This document shows, piece by piece, positions 1 through 6,535 of a stretch of DNA of 9,770 nt (its first letter is position 1; every line of letters starts with the position of its first letter). Both the position numbers and the translations under genes were made by a program. Below the pieces are notes generated by a model, which was not told where the DNA came from, made no database searches, and saw nothing but the letters and a program-made list of their open reading frames with translations. The stretch spans positions 1-9,770 of the forward strand of contig CAIXZV010000123.1 of the NCBI GenBank assembly GCA_903924005.1, written 5' to 3'. This DNA comes from an uncultured Chloroflexota bacterium (lineage in GTDB: Bacteria; Chloroflexota; Limnocylindria; Limnocylindrales; CSP1-4).

Positions 1-1
1 C

Positions 2-94
2 ATTGGGCGTCGGGTGGCGCCGCTCCGTCGCCGCGAGGCGGTTGCCGCGCCCGCCGCGCCCGCCGCCGGCGGCGAGGAGGGCGCACATGGATGA
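2..94 (+). CDS. 3' end of an upstream ABC permease-like gene (partial)
   Basis: Frame 2 is open from the window edge to a TGA at 92-94. It would encode a short basic, then Ala/Pro/Gly-rich tail beginning IGRRVAPLRRREAV. The stop overlaps the ATG of the next ABC ATPase by 8 nt (ATGGATGA), the same overlap length seen between the next two genes. In urt and liv operons the gene just before urtD/livG is the second membrane subunit (urtC/livM), whose C-terminus is often a basic cytoplasmic tail, so this is inferred to be that gene's end. Only 30 residues are visible and none is diagnostic, so the identity rests on context. Confidence 0.45.
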   Translation: MGRRVAPLRRREAVAAPAAPAAGGEEGAHG

Positions 95-857
95 TCTTGT
101 CGCCCCCGCCGCGTCCGGCGCCGCCCCCGTCCTTGTCGCCCGCGACATCCGCAAGGTCTTTGGCGCGCTCGTCGCGCTCGACGGCGCCGAGGTCTCCGTG
201 GCCAAGGGCGAGATCGTGGGCCTCATCGGCCCCAACGGCTCGGGCAAGAGCACGCTGCTCCACGTCATCTCGGGACGCACGCCCGCAACAGGCGGCACCG
301 TGACGCTTGGGGGACGCGACGTTACGCGGGCCAAGCCGTCGGACCGCATCCGCGCCGGGCTGTCCATCAAATTCCAGCTTGCCCGGGTGTACCTGGACCA
401 GACCGTCGCCGACAACCTGCTGCTGGCGATCCAGTCGCGGGCACCACTGGTGTCGCTGATGCTGTCGCGCTCGCGCGCAGCCGCTGCCGAGACCATTGAC
501 GAGCTGCTTGTGGGCTTCAACCTCACCCATGCACGCGACCAGCTGGCCCGCGAGCTGTCCCATGGCGAGCAGCAGTGGCTGGAGATCGCGATGGCGATGG
601 CCGTGAAGCCCACCGTTCTGCTGCTGGACGAGCCCACCGCCGGGATGAGCCGCGAGGAGCGGTTGGCCACCGGGGAGCGGATCCGCGCCGCCCGCGAGCG
701 CTGCGGTGTCCTGATCGTTGAGCACGACCTCGACTTCATTCGCGGCCTCTGTGACCGGATCAGCGTCCTGCATCAAGGCAAGATCATTGCCAGCGGCACA
801 CCCGCCCAGATTGAGGCCGACCCGCGCGTTCAGGAGGTCTACCTCACCCGTGTCTGA
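87..857 (+). CDS. urtD: UrtD/LivG-type ABC transporter ATP-binding protein
   Basis: This is a cytoplasmic ATPase subunit of a five-component urea/short-amide or branched-chain amino acid importer. The ATG at 87 is chosen because GAGGAGG at 74-80 sits 6 nt upstream; the open frame extends to base 3, but that extra N-terminus is Arg/Pro-rich and unlike the family. The protein has 256 residues, normal for the family. Visible motifs are Walker A GPNGSGKST (48-56), Q-loop Q97, signature LSHGEQQWLEIAM (157-169), Walker B LLLDEP (178-183) and H-loop H213. The LSHGxxQWLEI signature and the C-terminal DPRVQEVYLTR resemble UrtD more than LivG, which usually has LSYGxQR. It overlaps the genes on both sides by 8 nt. 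Urea specificity is inferred; a LivG role for other amides or amino acids remains possible. Confidence 0.8.
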   Translation: MDDLVAPAASGAAPVLVARDIRKVFGALVALDGAEVSVAKGEIVGLIGPNGSGKSTLLHVISGRTPATGGTVTLGGRDVTRAKPSDRIRAGLSIKFQLARVYLDQTVADNLLLAIQSRAPLVSLMLSRSRAAAAETIDELLVGFNLTHARDQLARELSHGEQQWLEIAMAMAVKPTVLLLDEPTAGMSREERLATGERIRAARERCGVLIVEHDLDFIRGLCDRISVLHQGKIIASGTPAQIEADPRVQEVYLTRV

Positions 858-1569
858 GCACACCTCCTCGTCGGCCGCCCTTCTCAGCGCCGAGGGCATC
901 GTCGCGGGCTATGCCGCCAGCCGCGTGCTCTTCGGCGTGGATGTCGAGGTGCCTGCCGTTGGCACGGTTGCCATCGTGGGCCGCAACGGCGCGGGCAAGA
1001 CCACGCTGCTGCGGACGCTGATGGGCTACATGAAGCCCATTGCCGGCAGCGTCTTCCTGGATGGGGTGGACGTGACAGGCCAGTCTGCCGCCGGCATGGT
1101 CCGTCGCGGCGTTGGCTATGTGCCGCAGGAGCAGGGCGTCTTCGCCGGACTCACTGTGCGCGAGAACCTGCTGCTGGGTCTGCGCGCCGGGCCGAAAAAG
1201 AGCGGGGCCCGCATCGAAGAGGCGTTTGAGCTGTTTCCCAAGCTCTCCGCCCGGGTTGCCCAGCAGGCGGGCACGATGAGCGGCGGAGAGCGGAAGATGC
1301 TTGCCATTGCCCGGGCGATGCTGGCCCGGCCGCGGCTGCTGATCATGGACGAGCCAACCGAGGGCGTCTGGGTGGGCGTGGTGGACGAGATCCTTGGCGC
1401 CATGCGCGCCTATGCGAAGGACCGCGCGATCCTGCTTGTGGAGCAGCATCTGGGCTTTGCGCTGGACCTCGCCGACAGCGTGGTGCTGCTGGACCGCGGC
1501 AACGTTGTGGTGTCGGGGCCGCGCGAGTCTATCGACCGCGACCAGCTTGCGAAGCGCCTCGCGCCGTAG
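850..1569 (+). CDS. urtE: UrtE/LivF-type ABC transporter ATP-binding protein
   Basis: This is the second ATPase of the same importer and would form a heterodimer with the preceding subunit. The GTG at 850 is chosen because it overlaps the previous stop by 8 nt (GTGTCTGA), and AGGAGGT at 832-838 inside the upstream gene can serve as ribosome binding site with a rather long 11-nt spacer. The frame is open further upstream, but that stretch is antisense-like sequence over urtD. The protein has 239 residues. Motifs are Walker A GRNGAGKTT (44-52), Q-loop YVPQ (Q93), signature MSGGERKMLAIARAM (143-157), Walker B LLIMDEPTEG (163-172) and H-loop H200. DEPTEG followed by a hydrophobic run is typical of UrtE. 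The signature Gln of LSGGQ is Glu here, a common variant. It is the last gene before a convergent neighbour. Confidence 0.8.
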   Translation: MSEHTSSSAALLSAEGIVAGYAASRVLFGVDVEVPAVGTVAIVGRNGAGKTTLLRTLMGYMKPIAGSVFLDGVDVTGQSAAGMVRRGVGYVPQEQGVFAGLTVRENLLLGLRAGPKKSGARIEEAFELFPKLSARVAQQAGTMSGGERKMLAIARAMLARPRLLIMDEPTEGVWVGVVDEILGAMRAYAKDRAILLVEQHLGFALDLADSVVLLDRGNVVVSGPRESIDRDQLAKRLAP

Positions 1570-1620
1570 CTGCGGGCGCGGCGACCCAATACCGGGCGTG
1601 CGAATTCACCCCTGACTCAG

Positions 1621-1644
1621 GACCGGCTGCGCCACGCAGCGGTC
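1621..1644. terminator. Strong GC-rich hairpin, possible bidirectional terminator
   Basis: GCTGCG (1626-1631), loop CCA, CGCAGC (1635-1640) form a perfect 6-bp stem. It extends by GACC/GGTC (1621-1624 with 1641-1644) around a single bulged G, giving ten pairs. It lies about 50 nt after the UrtE-type stop. A palindrome CCTGA-C-TCAGG (1611-1621) sits directly beside it. There is no T-tract on either side, so intrinsic termination is not proven; a REP-like or mRNA-stabilising element is the alternative. A second short stem, CGCGCC/GGCGCG (1560-1565 and 1575-1580), straddles the stop codon itself. Confidence 0.4.
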
Positions 1645-1715
1645 GAACCGCAAAGGCGCACTTCCAGCCGCGAACCATGCACCAGACGCGCGGTTCTGAT
1701 GCACCGGTGAATTGC

Positions 1716-1796
1716 GGGTCAGGGCAACTCGCCGTGCGCGAGGACGCCGTCGATCAGCACGGCGAGGGGCGTCACCCGGTGGATTTCGGACGGCGC
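1716..1796 (-). pseudogene. 81-bp duplicated 3' end of the amidohydrolase gene
   Basis: Bases 1716-1796 match 2029-2109 at 78 of 81 positions, at a fixed offset of 313 bp. The matched stretch on the minus strand is the last 25 codons and the stop of the amidohydrolase (APSEIHRVTP onward to HGELP, stop). The three differences are at 1727, 1746 and 1766. Two are synonymous and the third changes Ile to Leu. Homology stops abruptly at 1796/2109, so no start or catalytic part is present. It is either the remnant of a second amidohydrolase copy or a segmental duplication of one gene end. Confidence 0.8.
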
Positions 1797-1820
1797 CTGG
1801 GCGTCGCGCCGGAGGGCTGG

Positions 1821-1904
1821 CTGCGGCCGCTGATGCACGCCTCGGGCCCCCTGCTGCGGCCGCTGATGCCAGCCTCGTGCATCTGCTACGGCTGCTGATG
1901 CACC
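1821..1904. repeat. Short tandem array of three ~24-bp units
   Basis: The units begin at 1821 (CTGCGGCCGCTGATGCACGC...), 1854 (CTGCGGCCGCTGATGCCAGC...) and 1886 (CTACGGCTGCTGATGCACCC), with steps of 33 and 32 bp. The first two match over 22 of 24 bases and the third is more diverged and runs into the 1895-1914 dyad. Each unit carries CTGATGC, the same core as the dyads, so array and dyads probably share an origin. Confidence 0.55.
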
Positions 1905-2031
1905 CGTGACTCAGGACCAGGTCGTCGCTGCACGACTCGAGCGCCGAAGTCGCGGTTCGGGCTCCGAACGCTGCAGTCGGTGTGCCGATCTGATGCTGGC
2001 GTGACTCAGCGCACGGCGATGGGCCCTTGGG

Positions 2032-3690
2032 TCAGGGCAGCTCGCCGTGCGCGAGGACACCGTCGATCAGCACGGCGATGGGCGTCACCCGGTGGATTTC
2101 GGACGGCGCAACCGCGAATAGGTCGCGGTCCAGCACCACGAGGTCGGCGGCCTTGCCAACCTCGATGGACCCGAGGCGGTCCTCAAGGCGCAGTTGATAG
2201 GCGGACCCAGCCGTGTAGCCCCGGACCAGCTCAGCCAGGGGCACGCACTCGGCAACGGGCGGCCGCGGCGAGGCGTCAGGATCCGATCCGATCTCCAAGC
2301 GCGTGTGGGCGGCCTGCATGCCCAGGAACGGGTTTGCGCGGTCCGTCTTCCACTCGACGTTGTCGGTGATGTCGCTTGAGTAGGCAACTTCGGCCCCGGC
2401 GCCGCGCAGCGTCATCACCTGATACATCTGCCCATAGCGAGTTGGCCCAAGCCAGCGCTCGGCGCCCTCGAAGTACCCGCCGTACCAGTGCGGCGTGAAG
2501 TTGGCCACCACGTCCAGAGCGACGAAGCGCGCAAGGTCCGCCGGGTCCAGCACCTCCAGATGGCTCAGCGACACGCGCGTCGCCAGCGGCCCGCCCACCA
2601 CGGCGCGCGCCCGCTCAACCGCGTCCAGCGCCGTGCGCACCGCCCGGTCGCCCACGCTGTGCATGTGCAACTCGATGCGCCGCTCGTGCAGCGCAAGGAT
2701 CAGCGCCTCCAGTTCCTCTCCGGAGATCACCGTGTTGCCGCGGCTGTCCGGACCGTCCAGATAGGGCTCCAACACCGCGGCCGTGCCAACCTCGGTCACA
2801 CCGTCAAGCACCAGCTTCACCGTGTTGATCCGCAGCCGCACCCCGCCGTACAGCCGAGCCAGCCGCTCCACGCGCTCCACGACGCCCGGCACTTGCTCGG
2901 GCAGCGTGACGTGCGCGGCGCCCTCGTACCGAAGCGGGAGGCGGCCCTCGCGCTCAAGCGACGCCAGTGCGGCGTAGACCGCGTCCTCGGCGTCCTGGTT
3001 GCCGCCGTCCAGCACCGCCACCACGCCGTGAGCCACGAGGTACTGCAGGAACGCCGCCAGCTCGTCACGCTGCGCGCCGCCGCCCACGCCAAGCCTGCGC
3101 AGGTATGGCTGGAGCGAGAACTCCTTTGTCCAGCCCGTCGGCTCGCCATCGGCATCGCGGGCGAAGCAGGAGAAGCCGGGCACGGGGTCTGGCGTGTCCC
3201 GGCTGATGCCAAGCAGCGCCAGGGCCGCGGTGTTGCACCACTGGCTGTGGCCGGAATCGTCGTAGAGGATCACCGGGCGATCCGGTACCACGCGATCCAG
3301 CGCCTGTCGGCTTGGCCCAGCCATGTCGAACGCCGCAATGTGCCAATAGCCGCCGATCAGCAGCTCGCGTTCCGGGTAGCGTCGCGCCGCTTCGACGACA
3401 GACGCCAGCAGCTCGTCCGAGTCCAGCGTGTCCGGCAGGATGAACACGTCCTTCGACCCGCTCACCAGACCCGGGTGCGTGTGGCTGTCGATGAGCCCGG
3501 GCAGCACAAGCCTGCCGCCCAGATCGTGGCGACGAGTCTCCGGCCCCGCCAGCGCTTCGGCCGCGGCGGCATCGCCAACGTAGACAAAGCGGCCATCGCG
3601 GATGGCCACGGCCGCAGCCCAGGGTTGGGCCGGATCCACCGTATAGAAGCGCCCGCCGGTCAGGATGAGGTCTGCAGGGCGCGCGGTCAT
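2032..3690 (-). CDS. YtcJ-type metal-dependent amidohydrolase
   Basis: This is a hydrolase of the Amidohydrolase_3 / YtcJ-like group, predicted cytoplasmic, 552 residues, which is the usual length. The N-terminal part reads as the beta-sandwich (DLILTGGRFYTVD, 7-19) leading into the TIM-barrel with metal ligands H70 and H72 (LPGLIDSHTHPG). Further conserved positions are H148 (DSGH), K292 (VKLVLDG, candidate carboxylated Lys), H344 (HSVGDRAV), H377 (SLSHLEV) and D440 (YSSD). The C-terminus closes the sandwich (LGSIEVGKAADLVVLDRDLF). No catalytic position looks lost. The start ATG (3688-3690) lacks a clear ribosome binding site, and no other start fits better. It lies 53 bp after the VIT1-type gene, so co-transcription is possible. 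The substrate is unknown: family members are annotated as amidases, deacylases or aryl-amide hydrolases. Its 3' end is duplicated at 1716-1796. Confidence 0.85.
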   Translation of the reverse strand: MTARPADLILTGGRFYTVDPAQPWAAAVAIRDGRFVYVGDAAAAEALAGPETRRHDLGGRLVLPGLIDSHTHPGLVSGSKDVFILPDTLDSDELLASVVEAARRYPERELLIGGYWHIAAFDMAGPSRQALDRVVPDRPVILYDDSGHSQWCNTAALALLGISRDTPDPVPGFSCFARDADGEPTGWTKEFSLQPYLRRLGVGGGAQRDELAAFLQYLVAHGVVAVLDGGNQDAEDAVYAALASLEREGRLPLRYEGAAHVTLPEQVPGVVERVERLARLYGGVRLRINTVKLVLDGVTEVGTAAVLEPYLDGPDSRGNTVISGEELEALILALHERRIELHMHSVGDRAVRTALDAVERARAVVGGPLATRVSLSHLEVLDPADLARFVALDVVANFTPHWYGGYFEGAERWLGPTRYGQMYQVMTLRGAGAEVAYSSDITDNVEWKTDRANPFLGMQAAHTRLEIGSDPDASPRPPVAECVPLAELVRGYTAGSAYQLRLEDRLGSIEVGKAADLVVLDRDLFAVAPSEIHRVTPIAVLIDGVLAHGELP

Positions 3691-3721
3691 GGCCAGAGCG
3701 TCGCGATGCTGGGCCCCAACG

Positions 3722-3738
3722 GGACAGCCCGCCTGTCC
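3722..3738 (-). terminator. Small hairpin between metal transporter and amidohydrolase genes
   Basis: GGACAG (3722-3727), 5-nt loop, CTGTCC (3733-3738) form a perfect 6-bp stem in the 53-bp gap just after the VIT1-type stop codon (3744-3746). There is no T-tract. It could attenuate or process the transcript between the two genes; evidence is limited to the inverted repeat. Confidence 0.3.
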
Positions 3739-3743
3739 GCCAT

Positions 3744-4529
3744 TCAGATCCCCGATGCCCCCAGGAGCGTGCCCACGAGATAGGTGACCACTGCGGCAGC
3801 AAGCCCAAGACCCACCTGCCGCAGACCGGTCCGAGTGGGGCTCCGATGCGTGAACTGGCTCACACCCAGACCAAGCAGGAACAGCCCGGCGAGGCTTGCG
3901 ATCAGGCTGGCCCAGAACGCCACGGGGCCCGACGTGATCAGGTACGGCACCACCGGGATGATCGCCCCAAGCGTAAACGCAAGGAACGAGCCCACCGCCG
4001 CGCCCATCGGCGACCCGATGACGCGCGGGTCCAGGCCAATCTCTTCGCGCACCATCGTGTCCAGGGCACGGTCCGGGTTGGCGAAGACGCGGTCCGCCAT
4101 CTGCGCGGCCTCATCGCGGCTGAATTCGCGCTCCATGTAGATCCCGATCAGGATCTCGCGCTCCTGCTCCGGAATGGTGGCAAGCTGATGGCGCTGGAAC
4201 TCAATCTGGTACTCCAGCAGCTCGCGCTGTGACTTGACCGAGACGTACTCGCCCACGGCCATGCTGAAGGCGCCTGCGAGGAGGCCCGCCACCCCCGCCA
4301 GCACGATCACCCCAGGCGCCGGCGCTGCACCCGCCACGCCCATGACCAGCGCAAGGTTGCTCACCAGACCGTCGTTGCCGCCAAAGACCACCGGGCGCAG
4401 GATCCCGGCTGCACGTGACTCGTGCGGTGAGCGGGGAATGCCACCCTCAGGGATGCGGCGTGACTCGATGAGCGCCGCCACTGCTGCCAGCGGGTTCCTG
4501 CGAGGAGCGGGAGAGCCGTCAGCGGTCAT
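3744..4529 (-). CDS. VIT1/CCC1-family iron/manganese transporter
   Basis: This is an integral membrane protein of 261 residues, predicted to move Fe2+ or Mn2+ out of the cytoplasm. The family signature is clear: RPVVFGGNDGLVSNLALVMGV (45-65, first membrane segment), then LAGVAGLLAGAFSMAVGEYVSVKSQ (77-101, second). An acidic cytoplasmic metal-binding helical domain with many Glu residues follows (about 102-167: QRELLEYQIE, EQEREIL, EREFSRDEAA). Three more hydrophobic segments follow (about 175-193, 201-222 and 239-256), giving the five typical of VIT1. The first ~35 residues are a hydrophilic extension. The ATG at 4527-4529 is preceded on its strand by GGGGTGAT, an acceptable ribosome binding site. 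A leader hairpin lies just upstream. Ferritin-like fusions known in this family are absent. Confidence 0.88.
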   Translation of the reverse strand: MTADGSPAPRRNPLAAVAALIESRRIPEGGIPRSPHESRAAGILRPVVFGGNDGLVSNLALVMGVAGAAPAPGVIVLAGVAGLLAGAFSMAVGEYVSVKSQRELLEYQIEFQRHQLATIPEQEREILIGIYMEREFSRDEAAQMADRVFANPDRALDTMVREEIGLDPRVIGSPMGAAVGSFLAFTLGAIIPVVPYLITSGPVAFWASLIASLAGLFLLGLGVSQFTHRSPTRTGLRQVGLGLAAAVVTYLVGTLLGASGI

Positions 4530-4560
4530 AGATCACCCCAAACATTTGCCGACACAATCT

Positions 4561-4587
4561 CGAGCCCGCCTGCTGTGCGGGACCTCG
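4561..4587 (-). promoter_or_regulatory. Leader hairpin upstream of the VIT1-type gene
   Basis: CGAGCCCGC (4561-4569) pairs with GCGGG-AC-CTCG (4577-4587) around a 7-nt loop, nine pairs with a 2-nt bulge. It begins about 31 nt upstream of the start codon, so it would lie in the 5' leader if transcription starts upstream of 4587. CTCG at 4584-4587 can instead pair with CGAG at 4594-4597 in a near-palindrome (4584-4597), so two exclusive folds are possible. I recognise no known riboswitch, and no conserved ligand-binding core is apparent. Confidence 0.3.
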
Positions 4588-4604
4588 GTGCATCGAGCAG
4601 CCAT

Positions 4605-4643
4605 TGTCGGTCCTGTGGGCATTGAGCGAGGGCAGGACCGACA
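4605..4643 (-). terminator. Terminator-like hairpin after the GNAT gene
   Basis: TGTCGGTCCTG (4605-4615) and CAGGACCGACA (4633-4643) form a perfect 11-bp inverted repeat around a 17-nt loop. It lies 10 nt beyond the GNAT stop codon (4654-4656). Position and strength fit transcript termination or 3'-end protection for the GNAT gene and separate it from the VIT1-type gene. No T-run follows on the minus strand, so it is not a canonical intrinsic terminator. Confidence 0.6.
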
Positions 4644-4653
4644 GCCGTGCTTG

Positions 4654-5496
4654 CTACTCCGTGTACCAGTTGCGACGCGCATAGCCAAGGCGGAACCCAG
4701 TCCGGACCATGTTCCGGTATGAGTGGTTGACCGGGTCCTTCTCGGTCTCTTCGCCCGTCTCGGTGACCGCCAGCCGGCAACCGGCGGTCCGGGCGTCCAG
4801 CAGGCGACGCAGGAGCATCGCGGTCTGCCACCCTCGGCCGCGGTGGGACTCCAGCGTGCCGCCGTACCCAAGCCACGCGACACCGCCGTCTACTCGGAGC
4901 GCCGCAACGCTCACAGGCTCGTCACCGTCAAAGCCCAGGTAGTGGCTCCAGCCGGGCCGGCCCACAGTGGCCGTCACCAGGGCCCCAACGGCGTCCGGCA
5001 TCTCGAAGGCGGCAAGGCAGACCTCGCCGAACGTCGTTGCGGACTCGGGGCCGATCCGTTCAATCCGCAAGGCGGCGGACGGCGCTGCGATATCGCGGAG
5101 GTCGTGCCACACCTTGACCCAGCGGCCGCCCTGCTTGTAGCCCTCCGCCGCCAGCCACATTGGCAGTTCCGGCGGCTGCGCTCCAGGCGCAACGTGGATG
5201 GCGGTCTGCGTTAGGCCCAGATTGCGGAAGAAGGCCGCAGCGTCGGCCACGTCCGCCCGGGTTGCAGGCTGCTCCACGCCCAGCCCAATGACGCGGTTGA
5301 AGAAGAAATAGTCAAGGATGGTCAGCGCGTGGGCGATGCCGCCGCCGATGACGGCGGTGGATGCGCCAAGCGGGTTGCCGGGCAGTTCCCCAACGGCGGC
5401 GTATGCGTCTCCGTAGGCCCGGGCCTCTGCCATCTCGAGCCATCGTGCGACATCACGCGGGAGATTGGGCGGCAGCTCGGGAACGGGCTCAATCAT
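4654..5496 (-). CDS. GNAT-family N-acetyltransferase, two-part
   Basis: This is a predicted acyl-CoA-dependent N-acetyltransferase of 280 residues, about twice a minimal GNAT domain. The C-terminal half carries the acetyl-CoA pyrophosphate loop: strand VAWLGYGGT (206-214) followed by ESHRGRGWQTAML, with R219-G220-R221-G222 as the R-G-x-G core. The late motif NHSYRNMVRTGFRLGYARRNW (257-277) is the usual Asn...Tyr...GF end of the fold. The N-terminal half (about 66-135, GLGVEQPAT...FFRNLGL...WLAAEGY) looks like a degenerate second GNAT-like unit without the loop, an arrangement seen in many uncharacterised GNAT proteins. The start at 5494-5496 has only a weak GAGGA upstream. The substrate is unknown. 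It follows modB after 194 bp, so membership of the molybdate operon is doubtful. Confidence 0.8.
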   Translation of the reverse strand: MIEPVPELPPNLPRDVARWLEMAEARAYGDAYAAVGELPGNPLGASTAVIGGGIAHALTILDYFFFNRVIGLGVEQPATRADVADAAAFFRNLGLTQTAIHVAPGAQPPELPMWLAAEGYKQGGRWVKVWHDLRDIAAPSAALRIERIGPESATTFGEVCLAAFEMPDAVGALVTATVGRPGWSHYLGFDGDEPVSVAALRVDGGVAWLGYGGTLESHRGRGWQTAMLLRRLLDARTAGCRLAVTETGEETEKDPVNHSYRNMVRTGFRLGYARRNWYTE

Positions 5497-5690
5497 TGCG
5501 GTGGTCCTCGGGCTTGCGGTTTGGCCGCCGGGCTGCAGTCCATGCTCCCGACGCGTGCACGATGACAGACCGGCTCCGTGCCCACACGCCGTTGTGGGCC
5601 CACGGCCCGGTTGGCATCACCGTTCTGGGGCCGCCTGGCCGGAGCCGGGTGCAATTGCCCGCACCACGGCGCAACCCACCACGCACGAGT

Positions 5691-6518
5691 TCACACCCGG
5701 AGGTCCAGGACCCGGCCCCAGTGCATCACCCGGACCGCCACCAGCACGCCAAATGCCGCCACTACAAGGACCGCAGCGGCGGCGATTGACGTGTCAAGGT
5801 TGCCGGCCTGGAACTCGCCGTACACCACCAGCGGCAGCGTCTGCGTGTGCCCCTCCACGTTGCCCGCAAACATGATGGTGGCGCCAAATTCGCCCAGCGC
5901 CCGAGCCCAGCTCATAACGAGGCCGCCGGCCAGCGCAGCGCTTGCCAGCGGCACGGTGATGGCCAGGAACAGTTGGCGCTCGGACGCCCCATCTACTCGG
6001 GCGGCGTCCTCGAGATCGCGGTCTACCCCGGCAAAGCCAATCCGCGCCGAACGGATGTAGAACGGCGCCGCGACAAACGTCTGCGCGATCACGACCGCCG
6101 CGGTGGTGAACGGCAGCTGGATCCCCAGCAGATCCAGCGACGGGCCAAGCACGCCGCGGCGACCCAGCAGGAGCAGGAGCGCAAGCCCTGCCACCGATGG
6201 CGGCAGGACGATGGGCAGGTCGATGACCGTTTCCAGGATCGCCGCACCGCGGAACCGTCGCCGGGCAAGAACCAGTGCCAGCGGCGTCCCGATCAGAACC
6301 ATCAGGACGATGCTCACAGCCGTGGTCACGAGGCTCAGCAGGAGCGCGTCCGTCACGGCCCGGGCGCCAAGCGTGGCGAGCAGCGATCCGCTCAGCACCG
6401 CTCGCGCAACAAGGACAACGACGGGCAGCCCCAGCAGCAGCCCCCCGATGATCGCGAGGAGTTCCGCTGGTCGGCCCAGCGCTGTGCCGCCGGTCTTGAG
6501 TTTGGGAGACGCAGTCAT
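5691..6518 (-). CDS. modB: Molybdate ABC transporter permease ModB
   Basis: This is the inner-membrane channel subunit for molybdate/tungstate import, 275 residues. Several hydrophobic helices are visible (first at about 20-42, then 58-84 and 100-119, with more to the C-terminus). Family motifs are strong: DLPIVLPPSVAGLALLLLLG (100-119), the EAA coupling loop EDAARVDGASERQLFLAITVPLA (170-192) that docks on the ATPase, and ARALGEFGATIMFAGN (205-220). About 50 extra N-terminal residues precede the conserved core. It starts 17 nt after the modA stop, so the two are co-transcribed; a ribosome binding site is not obvious, so coupling to modA translation is likely. The cognate ATPase gene modC does not follow: the next gene is a GNAT protein after 194 bp. 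That gap contains only short GC-rich dyads such as GTGGGCCCAC (5594-5603) and no recognisable gene. Confidence 0.9.
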   Translation of the reverse strand: MTASPKLKTGGTALGRPAELLAIIGGLLLGLPVVVLVARAVLSGSLLATLGARAVTDALLLSLVTTAVSIVLMVLIGTPLALVLARRRFRGAAILETVIDLPIVLPPSVAGLALLLLLGRRGVLGPSLDLLGIQLPFTTAAVVIAQTFVAAPFYIRSARIGFAGVDRDLEDAARVDGASERQLFLAITVPLASAALAGGLVMSWARALGEFGATIMFAGNVEGHTQTLPLVVYGEFQAGNLDTSIAAAAVLVVAAFGVLVAVRVMHWGRVLDLRV

Positions 6519-6535
6519 GGCAGAAGCGCGCAGGC

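Larger units (their letters stand above)
1601..2009. repeat. Four copies of a degenerate 20-bp dyad
   Basis: The best copy, CTGATGCACCCGTGACTCAG at 1895-1914, is itself an imperfect palindrome of the form CTGA-NN-CAC-NN-GTG-NN-TCAG. A second copy at 1990-2009 differs at 3 of 20 bases. More degenerate copies are at 1601-1620 (16 of 20 match) and 1696-1715 (15 of 20). The 1601 and 1696 copies also act as imperfect inverted ends, with AATTCACC at 1603-1610 and GGTGAATT at 1706-1713 bounding about 111 bp. Two copies continue as GACTCAGGACC before a stem-loop. The role is unknown: a dispersed extragenic palindrome family or a decayed MITE are both possible. Confidence 0.5.
1570..2031. other. Repeat-rich intergenic gap between convergent genes
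   Basis: This 462-bp stretch separates the stop of the UrtE-type gene (plus) from the stop of the amidohydrolase (minus). I see no credible gene: the open frames present are short, low-complexity and lack ribosome binding sites. It does hold structure: a strong hairpin at 1621-1644, four copies of a degenerate 20-bp dyad, a triplicated ~24-bp unit at 1821-1904, an 81-bp copy of the amidohydrolase 3' end at 1716-1796, a small GTTCGG-GCT-CCGAAC hairpin at 1955-1969, and a 14-bp fragment (2011-2024) that recurs at 2070-2083. Promoters are not expected here because both flanking genes end in it. Confidence 0.8.

Noticed and set aside
1821..1904. CRISPR array, suggested by three evenly spaced repeats
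   Set aside because: Only three diverged units, intervening sequence of about 9 bp, no cas genes; a simple tandem repeat explains it.
1570..2031. Insertion sequence in the repeat-rich gap
   Set aside because: No transposase fragment, no clear target-site duplication, and the inverted ends at 1603-1713 are too imperfect and short to call an IS.
2488..3783. Long open frame (431 codons) on the plus strand opposite the amidohydrolase
   Set aside because: High-GC antisense shadow: Arg/His/Gln-rich, no recognisable domain, and it covers a gene with a complete set of catalytic residues on the other strand.
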